A stretch of DNA of 64,000 nucleotides from Mytilisepta virgata (Eukaryota > Mollusca > Bivalvia > Mytilida > Mytilidae), in the NCBI GenBank assembly GCA_028015205.1, contig CM051521.1, positions 105,314,513-105,378,512 on the forward strand, in the 5' to 3' direction. The notes under the pieces are model-generated. The model did no database searches and had not been told where the DNA came from. It saw only the letters and a program-made list of their open reading frames with translations. The position numbers and the translations under genes are program-made. Shown here in pieces: positions 34,861 through 45,589 of this stretch. Numbering within the stretch: position 1 is the stretch's first letter; every line of letters starts with the position of its first letter.

Positions 34861-35062
34861 CATCAAAATTGGTATCAAAGAATTTATTACTACTGGGTCG
34901 ATACCTCTGCTGGTGTACTCCAAGTCCCGAGGGTATCCCAAGCTCAGCTGCTAGTATTTCGACACTAGCTCTTTACAAAAAGTTTATTTTCATGAAAACC
35001 AAGGAGTGTCTCCTCGTTCATAGCTCTGTCCTTAGATATTTTTGGCTTTACCATTTTGGGCC

Positions 35063-35115
35063 TTTTGGATTGAACTGATGAGTCGTAAATTAACGAAAAG
35101 TGCACACCTTGTGCA
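35063..35115 (+). ncRNA. Hammerhead-ribozyme-like motif 3
   Basis: The core CTGATGA is intact at 35075-35081 and GAAA follows a stem II region (GTCG-TAAAT-TAAC) weakened by mutation. The downstream AAGTGCACACC and TTGTGCATC align base for base with motif 2, 253 bp upstream. Preceding 'tttggctttacc' also matches the text before motif 2. Probably inactive. Confidence 0.5.
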
Positions 35116-35287
35116 TCAAAATTGGTATCGAAGAATTTATACTTTGGTATTGGGACTTTCAAATACATATCAATCAACGTCTAAAAAGAAAATAAAAGAA
35201 ACACAAACACTCTTCTTAACACCCCCCCCCCCAAAAAAAAATCCGTTCCTTACATACCAACTATAAAATAATAATTTAACACGAAAG

Positions 35288-35566
35288 CTGTTGATAGTCT
35301 GTTACTGTGAAGACTGCAACAGACATATTTCATACAGCGATCTGAAAAGGTATCTTTTGGCGAGTGATTCTCTAATGGCAAAAGGTGAAATTCATCGCAG
35401 CATCACCAAAGCGGGCGATATAGGAAAATACACATTTTTATTGCAAGAAGAGAAATATATATATACATATGATATTCGAATGTCTGAACACGACAGATTA
35501 ATGAAGAATAATGACAAAATAATGAATTGGCTTTGTCATTCCCACATCATCTTCAAAGAAAAGTAA
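35288..35566 (+). CDS. Hypothetical short reading frame (CYCEDCNRH)
   Basis: An open frame of about 91 codons starts with a Cys/His-containing stretch, CYCEDCNRHISYSDLKRYLL, continues with mixed polar sequence and ends FKEK-stop at 35566. Amino-acid composition is more balanced than in chance AT-rich frames. No family recognised. It could be a terminal exon or a chance frame; no promoter or clear acceptor seen. Confidence 0.2.
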   Translation: MLIVCYCEDCNRHISYSDLKRYLLASDSLMAKGEIHRSITKAGDIGKYTFLLQEEKYIYTYDIRMSEHDRLMKNNDKIMNWLCHSHIIFKEK

Positions 35567-36239
35567 ACAGCTGTAATATGATTGTGAAAGACATATTAAT
35601 GTGGTTTTCATTGAGCTGCAATCACTATGCAGATATTGTGGTTTCTCGAAGCCTCACAACTAGTATCTCTATAGTCCGTAATAACCCCATTATAATGTAG
35701 ATCAAGGCGCATCAGGGCACTTTGTCTTGGAACATGTTGGCTGAAATAATAAGTCCAAATTACATACAGTAACATAAATAGGTAAGCAAGGATAATCTGG
35801 ATTCTATACATTTACATAACAAAGCTCATGCAACGCTTCTATAGCTGTTCTTTATCTTGAAGTTTATACAACAAGACCTTCAATACAAACCACACTTTAT
35901 ATTATGTGGATTGTATTATGGCATAATATACACATATACTTGTGTACTTGTACTTTGAATGCACAATATATTTATAATAAATGTACATGCAGAATATATG
36001 TTGTATTTTTTATATATAAATATAAAATTGACATGGTTTTATATTGAATATTTACAAGTATTAACATATTGCACCTTTGTTGTTGTTAGTTTAATGATTA
36101 TAAAGACGGCTTTTTCCATGGGGAAATTATTGAATTCAACTCTGATAAAACCTCGGCGCGGGCATTACCAATGTATTATTCAATACTGCAGGAAATATAT
36201 ATATCACAATAATATAAGCCAAAAACAAAGGTACTAAAG
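35567..36239. other. Intergenic, nothing recognised
   Basis: AT-rich. A minus-strand frame at 35608-35811 starts with a hydrophobic segment (YRIQIILAYLFMLLYVIW) that could be a signal anchor, but no continuing exon was found. Confidence 0.25.
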
Positions 36240-36900
36240 AGTGGTATATCACAACAAGAGGCTGTATCCCTCACCAGGACTTCCAATTAGTAACAAAGTA
36301 ACAATTCTTGGATAATACTCATGACAAATTTCAATCCCTGGGGACAAGTCTGTTTAGAGAAGATCTAGGAGAAATCTAACCAATCAGAAAAAACCCATTT
36401 TGGGACGTGGCAACCAGTTTGCTACTAGAATGGCACTTAAGTGAGAAGCTTTTTTGGGGTTTATATGTATCACTTACATCAAGTTTGGTATCAAACTAAT
36501 TTATTGATTTCTCACATGGCTCAATGTTAACTTAGTCAGGCGCTGGCTGATTTCTAATTGGAACCAAAGTAACAATTCTCGGGACTTACCTTGCAATGAT
36601 CTATTGTGTATTTTCAGAAAAGAAGATCTTGGAAATTTAACCCATCAGAAAAGCCACTTTAGTTTTGGGGCCTTTCGGCCATGTTTGAAAGCATAATGGT
36701 ACCGCCCCAAAAGTCCCGTCAAATAGGAAGTTGTGGCCCGGCAGAAAATGAGATACAACGTACAACTCATCATGTCAACGCTACATACAAAATATGAAAT
36801 CAATCTGGCCTGTAGGAGCTGAGAAAAAAGGTGTCTCATTTTTTTAGCCTAAAATCGTCAAAAAAATTCGCCTCGCTCCGCTGGGCGTTACATTTTTTAA
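36240..36900. repeat. Two-unit degenerate repeat
   Basis: 'aagtaacaattct(t/c)gg' recurs at about 36297 and 36568, each followed by 'agaagatct(a/t)gga' and 'aatc(t)aaccaatcagaaaa'-type text. This indicates two diverged units about 270 bp apart. Confidence 0.5.
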
Positions 36901-37078
36901 TTCTACCACCCCCCTCCCCCCTCCCGCTTTTCAAAAATCCTGGATCCGCCACTTTTTACATCCTCACTGTCTTTCACAATTTTTTATTATTACAATAATG
37001 CAACCTTCCTGTTGCCTTAGTTGAGTTAAAGATATAACAATAAAGAAATGTAAACTACAGTTTTCGTTTTCCATTTAT

Positions 37079-37310
37079 GGAGCAACCATTTGATTTTTAG
37101 GGAGGATTGAAGTAATCTTAAGTCCTGCATTTTTTTTCAGCAAAATTTCGAGACTGCCTTTTTTGTAACTACCTGGTGTTGTCCTGCCTTTTTTTCTGGG
37201 TTCATGCTTTTTTTTCATTACATTTTTCATCCTGCCTTTTTTCTGATGATTTTTTTTTGTCCTGCCTTTTTTCAAATTCCTCCCCCCATAAAAATCAAAT
37301 GTTTGCTCCC
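37079..37310. mobile_element. MITE with GGAGCAACCATTTGATTTTT termini, copy 1
   Basis: The left terminus GGAGCAACCATTTGATTTTT and right terminus AAAATCAAATGTTTGCTCC are inverted complements with one mismatch. The T-rich interior has repeats of 'tcctgcctttttt'. A second copy lies at 57788-58070. It ends only 38 bp from exon A3 of secreted gene A. Confidence 0.7.
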
Positions 37311-37347
37311 TTAAGGACTGTTGTCAATAAAACTATTTATAGATTAC

Positions 37348-37442
37348 CTCTCCATCATCTCTCTCACAAGTACAGTGGTTTCCACAGTGATCTATAGGTA
37401 TAACAAACTTTTTAGGAATAAACCAATTATTATACATACAAC
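37348..37442 (-). CDS. Secreted gene A, exon 3 (VWC-like half module)
   Basis: Acceptor TTTACAG, 95 nt, donor GAG|GTAATC on the minus strand, the same length and phases as exon B3 (50464-50558). The translation has the Cys spacing C-x(17)-C-x(3)-C-x-C (GNHCTCERDDGE), alignable with B3 (GNRCTCNTQNGQ) and like the second half of a von Willebrand type C domain. No fourth exon was found. Reading through the donor gives EVIYK and a stop at 37333, which would lose the last two cysteines seen in gene B. Confidence 0.65.
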
Positions 37443-37799
37443 CTGTAAATAAACAATTAATTTTTATAAAATACATGTACTTTATTATTTTCAAATCATA
37501 TTTAAAAGTGGGATACAATGTAAAATGTTGACATCATTGTAGAACCGTACATTTTCACCAACTAATAAACTATGGAGGAAACTTCTTATCTCGATGTGAA
37601 AATGCCAAACGGTTTTAATAAAACGTTCACAAAGTTAATGGTTCTGTGAAAATGTCCCAATATATTTCCTCTATTCAACGCTGTTCGACTCTAGTGAGGT
37701 TACCAAAATATGTATTTAAATTCCATTTCCAACAGGTAACGTCAAGAATTTATAGTCATGGGAATGTATCACGTACATGATTTAAGTTTCCATGGTTTG

Positions 37800-37990
37800 T
37801 GGCAGCTAAATATTATTGGGGGAGGAAGAACCTAGAGACAAATACTGGTTACTGACAATTATTGTCAATTCGGATCAGAGTCTAACACACTTCGCCACGA
37901 GTTGGATTCCAACTCACAATCCCAGTGTTGAAAGGTTAGTGATCATTAGTAATTACGACAAACTCGGCCACCGCAGGCCTGAGAGCAGAC
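37800..37990 (-). mobile_element. Degraded tRNA-SINE fragment
   Basis: Matches the minus-strand SINE in order: 'gaagaacctagagacaaa', 'attgtcaattcggatcagagt', 'ctaacacacttcgccac', 'ccaactcacaatcccagtgtt' and 'ctcggccaccg'. It lies in intron 2 of gene A. Confidence 0.65.
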
Positions 37991-37999
37991 ATAAATATG

Positions 38000-38290
38000 T
38001 GGACTCGCCGGAAGCTTCTGTGATATCAGCTCAGCTACTGTAGTATTTCGATACTGGCTGGAAATTGTTAATTATACAAATTTTCTGCTATAAAATTGTC
38101 AATTTTGGAAACTAGGCAGCATTTCCCTCATAAGCAGCTCTGTTCTTGGACTTGTTTTTGGGGTAGCCTTTGTTGTCATTTTGATATTTTAATATGATTT
38201 ATAGCATATTGTATATTGTGATTTGTTGGCCTTGCATGGGCACTGCTGATGACTCATAGATCGACAAATATACGTATTATTTGTATTATG
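38000..38290 (+). repeat. Hammerhead-bearing repeat, degraded fourth copy
   Basis: 'cagctcagctactgtagtatttcgatact' echoes the text at 34945-34970, and the copy ends in a hammerhead-like CTGATGA at 38246-38252 followed by CTCATAGATCGACAAAT. Stem II and the GAAA box are damaged. Confidence 0.45.
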
Positions 38291-38616
38291 TAGATTATTA
38301 TTTTTATCGGTGCAGTTCGTTGTAATGGTATCCGCGTTCCACCAGATTTTGATAGTAGAGCCTCCCGACTTATTTCTAAAGGTGTCGAAGGAATATAATT
38401 GATATCTCATACTGTTATCTTACCAATTTCAATGGGGTCTTTTCTTGTCTTATCACATGACCTTTGCGTATTGTGGAAGTAGGTGGAATACAATCGAGAG
38501 TTTCACCAAATGTATAATGTGGAATTTCAATGTATTTAGTAGATTTTGAAGATTTTTTAGCAGTTAATTGAATTTCTCTGGAACACTATGCTGCAGTGCG
38601 ATAATACAATTCTTAC

Positions 38617-38705
38617 CTGACAAACATTTACAGTCTAACAACGTTATCCAGTCCGGGCATTTGTATTTACCATCATATACACAAGCTTGACCTTTCGGAC
38701 ATGGA
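38617..38705 (-). CDS. Secreted gene A, exon 2 (Cys-rich)
   Basis: Acceptor AAATTTAG, 89 nt, donor TCAG|GTAAGA on the minus strand. The first base completes a Ser codon with exon 1 and the exon leaves in phase 1. The translation PCPKGQACVYDGKYKCPDWI, then LLDCKCLS, aligns with exon B2 (GCGVGQQCVYRSN..., ICPSW, LPCQCIP). Confidence 0.7.
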
Positions 38706-38957
38706 CTAAATTTAATAAATATTAAAATACTTTACAAAATTATAATAATTACTATAATATAAGATTAATATTGTATATATGAATTTTGAATTACATGTAT
38801 TGATGTGAAATATTTTCAGCGTCGGATTCAATGAAGAAATATAAAACGCTATAAAAAAAATCATATTATGGTAAAATCACGGAAGTACGTTCGATGTCTG
38901 TCCCTAGTCGCATACATATTGAAAGCTGTGAGACTATCTACTAGTATTTAAAAGAGG

Positions 38958-39497
38958 TAGAGCCACTTTCCCCTGTATTTGTTTCACTCATAACCATAAT
39001 TGTTTAAATCTTAAATATTTACCTACTTTTTATCGTAAACGATTGTAAGGAATGCATTTTTATGTTAACAAACAGGAATCTTATGCATAATCATTAATTA
39101 ATTCAAATTTTCTACCCTTAACAGTCGTGTATAAAGGAGATTTGGGTCAATTTGTACGAATTTTTGGAATTTCGCCAAGAAGAAAATTCAGAATCAAAAA
39201 CCTTCAAATGAAAGGAGATACATAAACTGACTTACATCAAACAATTCGTTTTGGTTCTGGGTGCCTTTCACGTTGAAAAAACTGGCTTGAAGACGTTAAT
39301 TTCGCAAATGTGTGTTAAAACTTTCCCTAAAAGTGATATGTAGTAAACTAGCTGGCAACTTATTTGTTAGTTATTATTAGTAAATCTTTAGAGCCCACAT
39401 ACCAGACAATCAATGCCCACGGACATTTTTAAAGGCTTTAGGCGAACTTTTGAAAATGGCCCTAGAAGTGAAATAAATACAGGCGAAAATGACCCTA
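38958..39497. mobile_element. MITE with TAGGGCCA/TAGGGTCA termini, copy 1
   Basis: The left end TAGAGCCACTTTCCCCTGTA and right end (complement TAGGGTCATTTTCGCCTGTA) are imperfect inverted repeats. A second internal 'ggccctagaagtgaaat' near the right end makes the terminus bipartite. About 540 bp, within intron 1 of gene A. Copy 2 is inverted at 42176-42605 and a partial copy is near 33065. Confidence 0.65.
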
Positions 39498-39748
39498 CTT
39501 ATTTTTAACTACATGTATATATGCACAATATTATATGTTGCTATGTTAACATTCATTGTGTTTAAAAATTCGCACACACATTCCACGTAAACAAATAAGT
39601 CATCTTAAATATTTTCCCATAGTGTGAAGAAGAAAAATAAGTATTACACCCAATAAAACGGATTAATCGATTAATTCGAATTAGTCACACATGTGAGCGT
39701 TGAATAACGATCACTGACGAAAATAGGAAAACTAAAACGTTTACTCAC

Positions 39749-41448
39749 CTATGCTGACATTTATACCCCTCCGTTGTTGTAGGGGGAGAGGACATTGTAA
39801 ACCCAGGTCTCCCCGTAAAACCTGGAGGTGTGTTCATTACATTTGGAAATGGTGTTGGTCTGGGATCAAATGCTGATATATCTGTAAACCCTCTTTGTCC
39901 AAATTTATTGAATGCCTCACTCGATTTAGAATCAAGTCCATTTAATAATTCATCAGTCAGTAAAATTCCTATACTAGGATCTTGTGGATGGGCTTGTGTA
40001 AAATTCTGTTGCGTTCCACGGTTACTTGAGGAACGAATATCGTTGCTATTTGTAAATTCTGATCTTGGGAGAAATGCTCCTTGATTTCCAATAAACTGTG
40101 GAGCGTTAGTTCCTAACGAATTATCAAACCGAGGATTCGGTCTATTAAACCGACTATTAAAACTGCCTGTAAACTGATTCGCAGGTTGACTAAATTGTCC
40201 TTGTTGAAACTGTAACTGGTTTGATGGAAGTTGTTGTTCCGAAGGCCCAAAAATATTATTTTGAGATGATGGTGGTTGTTGAAAATTTCGATTCACTCCA
40301 AATTGCTGACCTTGTTGATTTTGGAACCCTGAATTAGATACTTCAGGAACAGCAGCATTTGTAATAGGGTCCACCAAGTTAAATCTGGAGTTGAAAGTAT
40401 CTGATCCCGTGATTGAATTTACAGCATTGGCTAAGCCTTCATTAGTATTAGGTACACCAGTTGGGAGTACGTTTGCTTGAAATTGTTGATTAGTTTGTAT
40501 TCCCTGAAATTGAGTCCCAGGCAACTGTCCTTGTACATTTTGACTTTGTGGGAATTGAGTATTACCTAGCACTTGATTTGTTTGGAACTGAGGTCCAGGT
40601 AGTCCTTGATTTCTTTGGAACTGAGGTCCAGGTAGTCCTTGATTTCCTTGAAACTGGGGTCCAGGCAATCCTTGATTTCCTTGAAACTGAGTTCCAGGCA
40701 ATACTTGATTTCCTTGAAACTGGTTTCCAGGCATTCCTTGATTAATTGGTATTGGGTTATTCGGTAATCTTTGGTTACCCGGAAATTGTCCGGTAGGTAA
40801 ACCCTGATTAAGATTGACCTGTGTGTTGGGTATTGCAGTTGGTAAAGGCCCAGGAAGCCCTGTAATGATATCGTTTACCAAGTTACCGGTTGGTGTTGCA
40901 GGAGGACCAAGGAAAGGATTTGTATTCGGCACACCTTGGAAAGGTATAACTGAAGCCGTTGGAAGTTGTATACCCGGAAACGGATTACCGGTATTTCCAT
41001 CTTGTATTATACGAACTTGTGGGTTTGGATTAGGAAATCCTGTCATACCAGGACGTGTTATAAAAGTTGTCTGTTGTCTTCCTTGCACAGGTGGAGGAAA
41101 ACGCTGTTGTCCGAAGTTTTGCCCGGGAGGTCCGCCGGGCGATCCACCTTGCTCACCACCACCTTCTTGGAATATAACTCTGTTTCCATCTGTTACAGTT
41201 GTTTCCAAAAGTTGCACTCCTTGAGATCCATCTGGTGGTGATAGTGTAAAAGATCCTTGCCGTTCTATATCTATTGTCTGTTCTATGGGACGAGGAAAGT
41301 TTTGAGGAACGAAAACATTGCCACCGAAAGCCTGTTGTCCAAATGGTGAAAACTGTGGCCCAAATCCTTGTCCATATGTACTTAATATTTGAGAAAGTAC
41401 AAATAAACTATAAATAAGAATACCTCTACAAAGAATCTTCATTTTCAC
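39749..41448 (-). CDS. Secreted gene A, exon 1: Gln/Gly/Pro/Asn-rich repeat protein
   Basis: Minus-strand first exon of 566 codons plus AG, donor CATAG|GTGAGT (phase 2). The start is Met at 41448 or two codons later. A hydrophobic signal peptide (ILIYSLFVLSQIL) ends near residue 26. The mature chain is rich in Q, G, P, N and F with no charge clusters. Central repeats of about 11 residues, GNQGLPGPQFQ, occur five or six times at about residues 225-290, followed by NQ-rich sequence, and the exon ends just after the first Cys of the Cys-rich module continued in exons 2 and 3. The architecture suits an extracellular structural protein, such as shell, byssal or mucous matrix, but no specific family was recognised. 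Paralogue of gene B. Confidence 0.85.
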
Positions 41449-42175
41449 ACTTTAATCCAAACAACTGAAGGGAATACAGTACTATGAAATGAGTATGTGT
41501 TGTTACCGATTGTCTTATGTTCCACTGACCATAACCATCAAACTTTAGAAACAACAAACAAGATATTTACGATGACAGGGTGTCAGCATTGACAATTTTT
41601 ATTATTTTATTCATAGTTGTCATGTCAATACTACTCTTAACATATAAACAGAAGGTGGGAAGAAAACCAACTTAATTAAAATATAGTCATAATTCATACG
41701 GAACATCAATCGAATTACTTTAATGACCCAATCAGGTAGGACAACGTTTTGATCAACCAAACTTGATGAATGTTAGGAAGATCAGAGAACAGACACTGTG
41801 ATAGATCATGTAAAGGCCTATAATTTAATTCGTGATTTCATGGAAATAATCAGCATGAAGCTAATATATTTACTACCTATAACAGTATTTGTGGTCTAAG
41901 GTGAAGTGAAAGGTTCTAGAATAAACACAGAGACAAAGGCAAAATGGAGGATAATCAATAATAGAAAATAGAAACCCAAACCAAGAAAGCTAATAACATA
42001 AACCTCAGAAAAAAAACCTTGATGGACTCGGGTGCCGTTCTCGCCTCTTTATAGACATCTGCAGTGTTGCTCACTGATCATATTATCACTACAATGTACA
42101 GCAAAACACTATTTTAATAGTGTTTAGCTGTAGAGAATTCAAAAATGTTGTAATGTGGAAAGAAGTAGGGCCATT
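41449..42175. other. Upstream flank of gene A
   Basis: Should contain the promoter of gene A on the minus strand. No convincing TATA box was seen close to the start codon, so a 5' untranslated exon farther out is possible. Confidence 0.3.
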
Positions 42176-42605
42176 TTCCCTTGCATTTACTTCACCTCTA
42201 GGGTCATTTTTAAAAATCGCCTAAAACATTTCAAAATCTCTGGAAGCAAAGCCTGGTATTTGGTATCTAAAGGTTTGTTAATAACTAACAAGTAGTTTAC
42301 TAAAAACTTTCTACATACCCGAATATCGCTTTGGGAAAAATATTTAATACTTTACCAAATTAACGCTTTTTCAACGTGAAGACTCAGAACCAAAACGAAT
42401 TTTATTCCAAAAAGGGATGGAATTGACCCAAATATCTTATATACACGACCTTTACCGGTAGAAAACTTGAACTTATTAATGATTAAGTATAAAAATTTTG
42501 TTTTTTGTTTGCTAACATAAAAATGCATCGAGTACAATCGTTTACGATAAAAAGTAAAAAAATCAATGGTTATGAGTGAAAAAATACAGGGGGGAAGTGG
42601 CCCTA
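42176..42605. mobile_element. MITE with TAGGGCCA termini, copy 2 (inverted)
   Basis: TAGGGCCATTTTCCCTTGCA at the left and TACAGGGGGGAAGTGGCCCTA at the right form inverted termini; a second 'tctagggtcattttt' follows inside the left end. Interior text such as 'acaatcgtttacgataaaaagt' matches the complement of copy 1. Confidence 0.7.
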
Positions 42606-43855
42606 GTCCTTTAAAACGAAAATTAATTTAATCAATACACGAAAAATTATCAGTGTAGAAAATATTGCATTGATCCAGCAACAACTAGTCTAAAGGTTAC
42701 GATAGGGTCAACAGATATAAATCATTGTAGCACTTCGCCCCTATCTGTCAAGGCATTTAATGATTAAATGAACTAATAAGGTGACAATGCAGTAACCTTG
42801 TCATTTATGTATGCTGCAACATTATAAACGTATACTTAATAAGTACAGTATACTAAACATGTCAAAATACACCTAAAATAAACTGGAATATTATACAGAA
42901 ATCGTGTAAATTGTTACGAAATATCTCCCATTGACAATAAGGGCATACAATATTCTACAATGTATAATAAGACAGATGTATTAAAATTTACCTAGAATTA
43001 ACAGGAATGTTATATAGAAATCGTGTAAATTGTTATGAAATTTCACCCTGTGACAATAAGGGCTTCTTAATTCATTTAGACAATATTCTACAAGGTATAA
43101 TAAGACAGGATTTATTAAATGAACTAACCAGTAATTGTTAACCCATAGGCAGAAGTACTATCGGAAAAAAAGTAAAACACCCATCAAAGATGTTGACATA
43201 AAATGCACAGAATATATACCTTATGGACTCAAATTATCACATTTTTCAGAACAGGCGTGAAAATTGATGCTTATAGATCTGTAATTTGTATTCGATACAT
43301 GCTGTATGTATATGGTTTTGGTCACTGTTCACGAGACAGATTTTGTCCAAATACATGTTTATATTTCAGTTAGTGCATCAAAATTAATCTTATTTTCAAC
43401 TTGCCACTTTATTTTTATTACTTGACAAGAAAGAGGAAAAACAAGTTTTATTTTTTCCATATTATCGTTTTATACCAAAACCAATATTCACGAACAGTTA
43501 ATAACTGGTCAATAAAAAGTTTTCCCGTTTTTTGTTTTATCGGTTTTTGATTATTGTTTTATTATTGAATACAGAAAAAGAAATGATTTTGTCCCTTGAG
43601 CTGTATGTCATAGTATTTCGAAACAGATTAGAATGCTATTACCCATTAATAAGTGGTTAACTAAATAAATGACTTCCTATACAAAAGTTTCAATATCCAT
43701 CATATGAATATGGAATTCACCGAAGAATATTCATGGGATAACATAGAAATATTGTAAGGATCGCATTGTTATACCACCCAATATAGAACATAAAAAATAA
43801 CTAGAAATCTACTGTCTGAATCGACACTGATACCAGCACCCCCAAAAATTAGCTG
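42606..43855. other. Intergenic, nothing recognised
   Basis: AT-rich. A diverged direct repeat of about 100 bp contains 'tatatagaaatcgtgtaaattgtta' near 42895 and 43010. Confidence 0.35.
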
Positions 43856-43859
43856 GGAC

Positions 43860-44316
43860 ACTTACCCAAAAACCTTATTGCCCATTTACAGGTGTTATGC
43901 AACCATTCATTGAAGAAAATAAATCCAATGAAAAAAGTTTAGGACAAAATCTTAAATTCATCATTTTTGAAATTCATCAATGTGGGCCCCGTGTTTTGAA
44001 AATCAAAATTATAAAACCTTACAGCGCATCCACATATGGTGTATCACAAATCTGTAAACAAAAAGAATGCCTCCTTTTGAAAAAGAAAGAGGAATTTAAT
44101 TCACACGCTTAAATTTACATTTTTAGAAATTAAACCCCCTTTGGGCCCTTAAATTTTAAAATAAAAATTCTAACACCTCATTGCCCAGCCATGTGCACAT
44201 ATGGTGTATGACAATACTGTTCAGCAACTGAATTCAGAAAGTGAAGAATGAAATAGGAGTTCAGGTCACAAGCTAAATTCCACCCTGTGGCCCCCAATTT
44301 TAGAAAATTCAAATTC
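43860..44316 (-). repeat. ~158-bp degenerate array (T3), left part, minus orientation
   Basis: Two to three units in the reverse orientation of T4, recognised by 'aaaaccttattgccca', 'catatggtgtatcac/gac' and 'gggcccttaaattttaaaat'. The unit at the right edge is cut at 'gaaaattcaaattc', and its continuation 'taaaaccttattgcgcatct' reappears at 45461 beyond the Penelope-like element. Confidence 0.6.
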
Positions 44317-45460
44317 AGTCTGTAACAGCATAAAAACATTTGATTTCTCTACCCTCTATACTACCATTCCTCATTCACAACTGAAGGAGAAGTTGAAAGA
44401 TCTAATCCACCGATGCTTTCAAAATAAAAATGGCAACAACAGATACACATACCTTGTCATTGGTAGAGATAAATCATACTTTGTTAAAAACCACTCTAAA
44501 TCTAACAAAAAATATACAGAGGACGAAATTGTCCTGATGATTAAATTTTTGATCGACAACATATTTGTTCAATTTGGTGGACGTGTTTTCCAACAGACAA
44601 TTGGCATTCCTATGGGTACTAATTGTGCGCCACTCCTGGCCGACTTGTTCCTTTACTCATATGAGGCAGACTTCCTTGACGGGCTTCTTAAGGAAAAACA
44701 AAAGAAGTTAGCCCGTACCTTTAATTTCAGCTTCCGCTACATAGATGATGTTTTATCACTCAACAATTCACGTTTTGGGAATTTCTTACATCTCATCTAT
44801 CCCAATGAGCTCGAAATTAAAGATACCACAGACACTGCCAAGTCTGCATCTTATCTTGACCTTCACCTCGAAATTGACACCAGAGGAAGGTTGAATACAA
44901 AACTTTACGACAAACGGGATGACTTTGACTTTCCAATCGTCAACTTCCATTTTTGAGCGGCAATATTCCAGAAGCGCCGGCGTATGGAGTATATATTTCA
45001 CAACTCATACGTTATTCCAGAGCTTGTGACATATACATTGACTTCCTGGACAGAGCCCGGCTCCTGACAGAAAAGTTGCTCAGACAGGGGTACGTTACTC
45101 CTAAGCTGAAGTCATCCTTATTAAAGTTTTATGGGCGTCATCATGACTTGGTTGACAGGTATGAAAAAACCGTTTCCAAAATGAAAATGGACCTGTTCCA
45201 TTGATATTATCCCTTCCTCATACCGGATTTGACATGAGCAGCATGGCGGGTGTCCTGCAGGAAGCAGAGACTGCTTACTCTTCCGGAGCACCTGAGTCTA
45301 CCCCCGGTCTTTTGGTGGGGTCCATGTTGTTCATACGTTTTTAGTTTTTAATTGTAGTGCATGTATTGTTTTGGTCTTGTCTTCGTTGTTCTCCGGAGTT
45401 TGTCAGTTGTAACGATTTTTCTCTCCTTCGAATATCCCTTTGGTATTTCTTGACTTTACC
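44317..45460 (+). mobile_element. 5'-truncated Penelope-like retroelement
   Basis: The insertion splits a ~158-bp repeat unit; both flanks join cleanly when it is removed. It carries the 3' half of a reverse transcriptase (from motif A onwards), then a ~250-bp tail with 'cttccggagcacctgagt' and T-rich sequence. The beginning is abrupt in the middle of the RT, as expected from truncated reverse transcription. No GIY-YIG endonuclease frame follows. Confidence 0.65.
44332..45204 (+). pseudogene. Penelope-like reverse transcriptase, truncated and frameshifted
   Basis: Recognised motifs in order: FDFSTLYTTIPH (motif A region) at about 44340, QTIGIPMGTNCAPLLADLFL (motif B) at about 44595-44655, FRYIDDVL (catalytic Tyr-x-Asp-Asp) at 44732-44755, YLDLHLEID at about 44860, and after a frameshift near 44955 APAYGVYISQLIRYSRAC with a C-terminal KFYGRHHDLV segment, ending at 45204. 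The motif set fits Penelope-like RTs, which lack the LINE type of C-terminus. There is a first shift near 44330 and a second near 44955. Non-functional. Confidence 0.7.
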
Positions 45461-45530
45461 TAAAACCTTATTGCGCATCTACATATATATGCTAAAACTC
45501 AACTAAGGATGAAGCAAAAAGCTTAACATA
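45461..45530 (-). repeat. ~158-bp array unit, continuation beyond the insertion
   Basis: 'taaaaccttattgcgcatct' and following text continue the minus-oriented unit interrupted at 44316. Confidence 0.55.
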
Positions 45531-45589
45531 ATTTTTTTTATCGTTCTTGTATTTGATGGTGGTTCTACTCGTCAAGCAATAGTTATTAT

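Larger units (their letters stand above)
34545..35135 (+). repeat. Tandem ~260-bp hammerhead-bearing repeat (retrozyme-like)
   Basis: Three hammerhead-like cores at 34555, 34822 and 35075 are 267 and 253 bp apart. Units share 'ttttggctttacc' upstream of the core and 'catcaaaattggtatc(a/g)aag' downstream. Tandem monomers delimited by type I hammerheads are the published layout of metazoan retrozymes. No coding potential; all units are degraded. Confidence 0.5.

Noticed and set aside
37075..37275. Lys-rich minus-strand frame
   Set aside because: Lies entirely inside the T-rich interior of a MITE; the basic repeat is compositional.
40548..41241. Plus-strand frames opposite gene A
   Set aside because: Shadows of the strongly repetitive Q/G/P coding exon on the other strand. 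They lack their own signals and have implausible composition.
44393..45204. Intact host gene for a reverse transcriptase
   Set aside because: The frame starts in the middle of the RT domain, has at least two frameshifts and splits a repeat unit, so it is a truncated retroelement.
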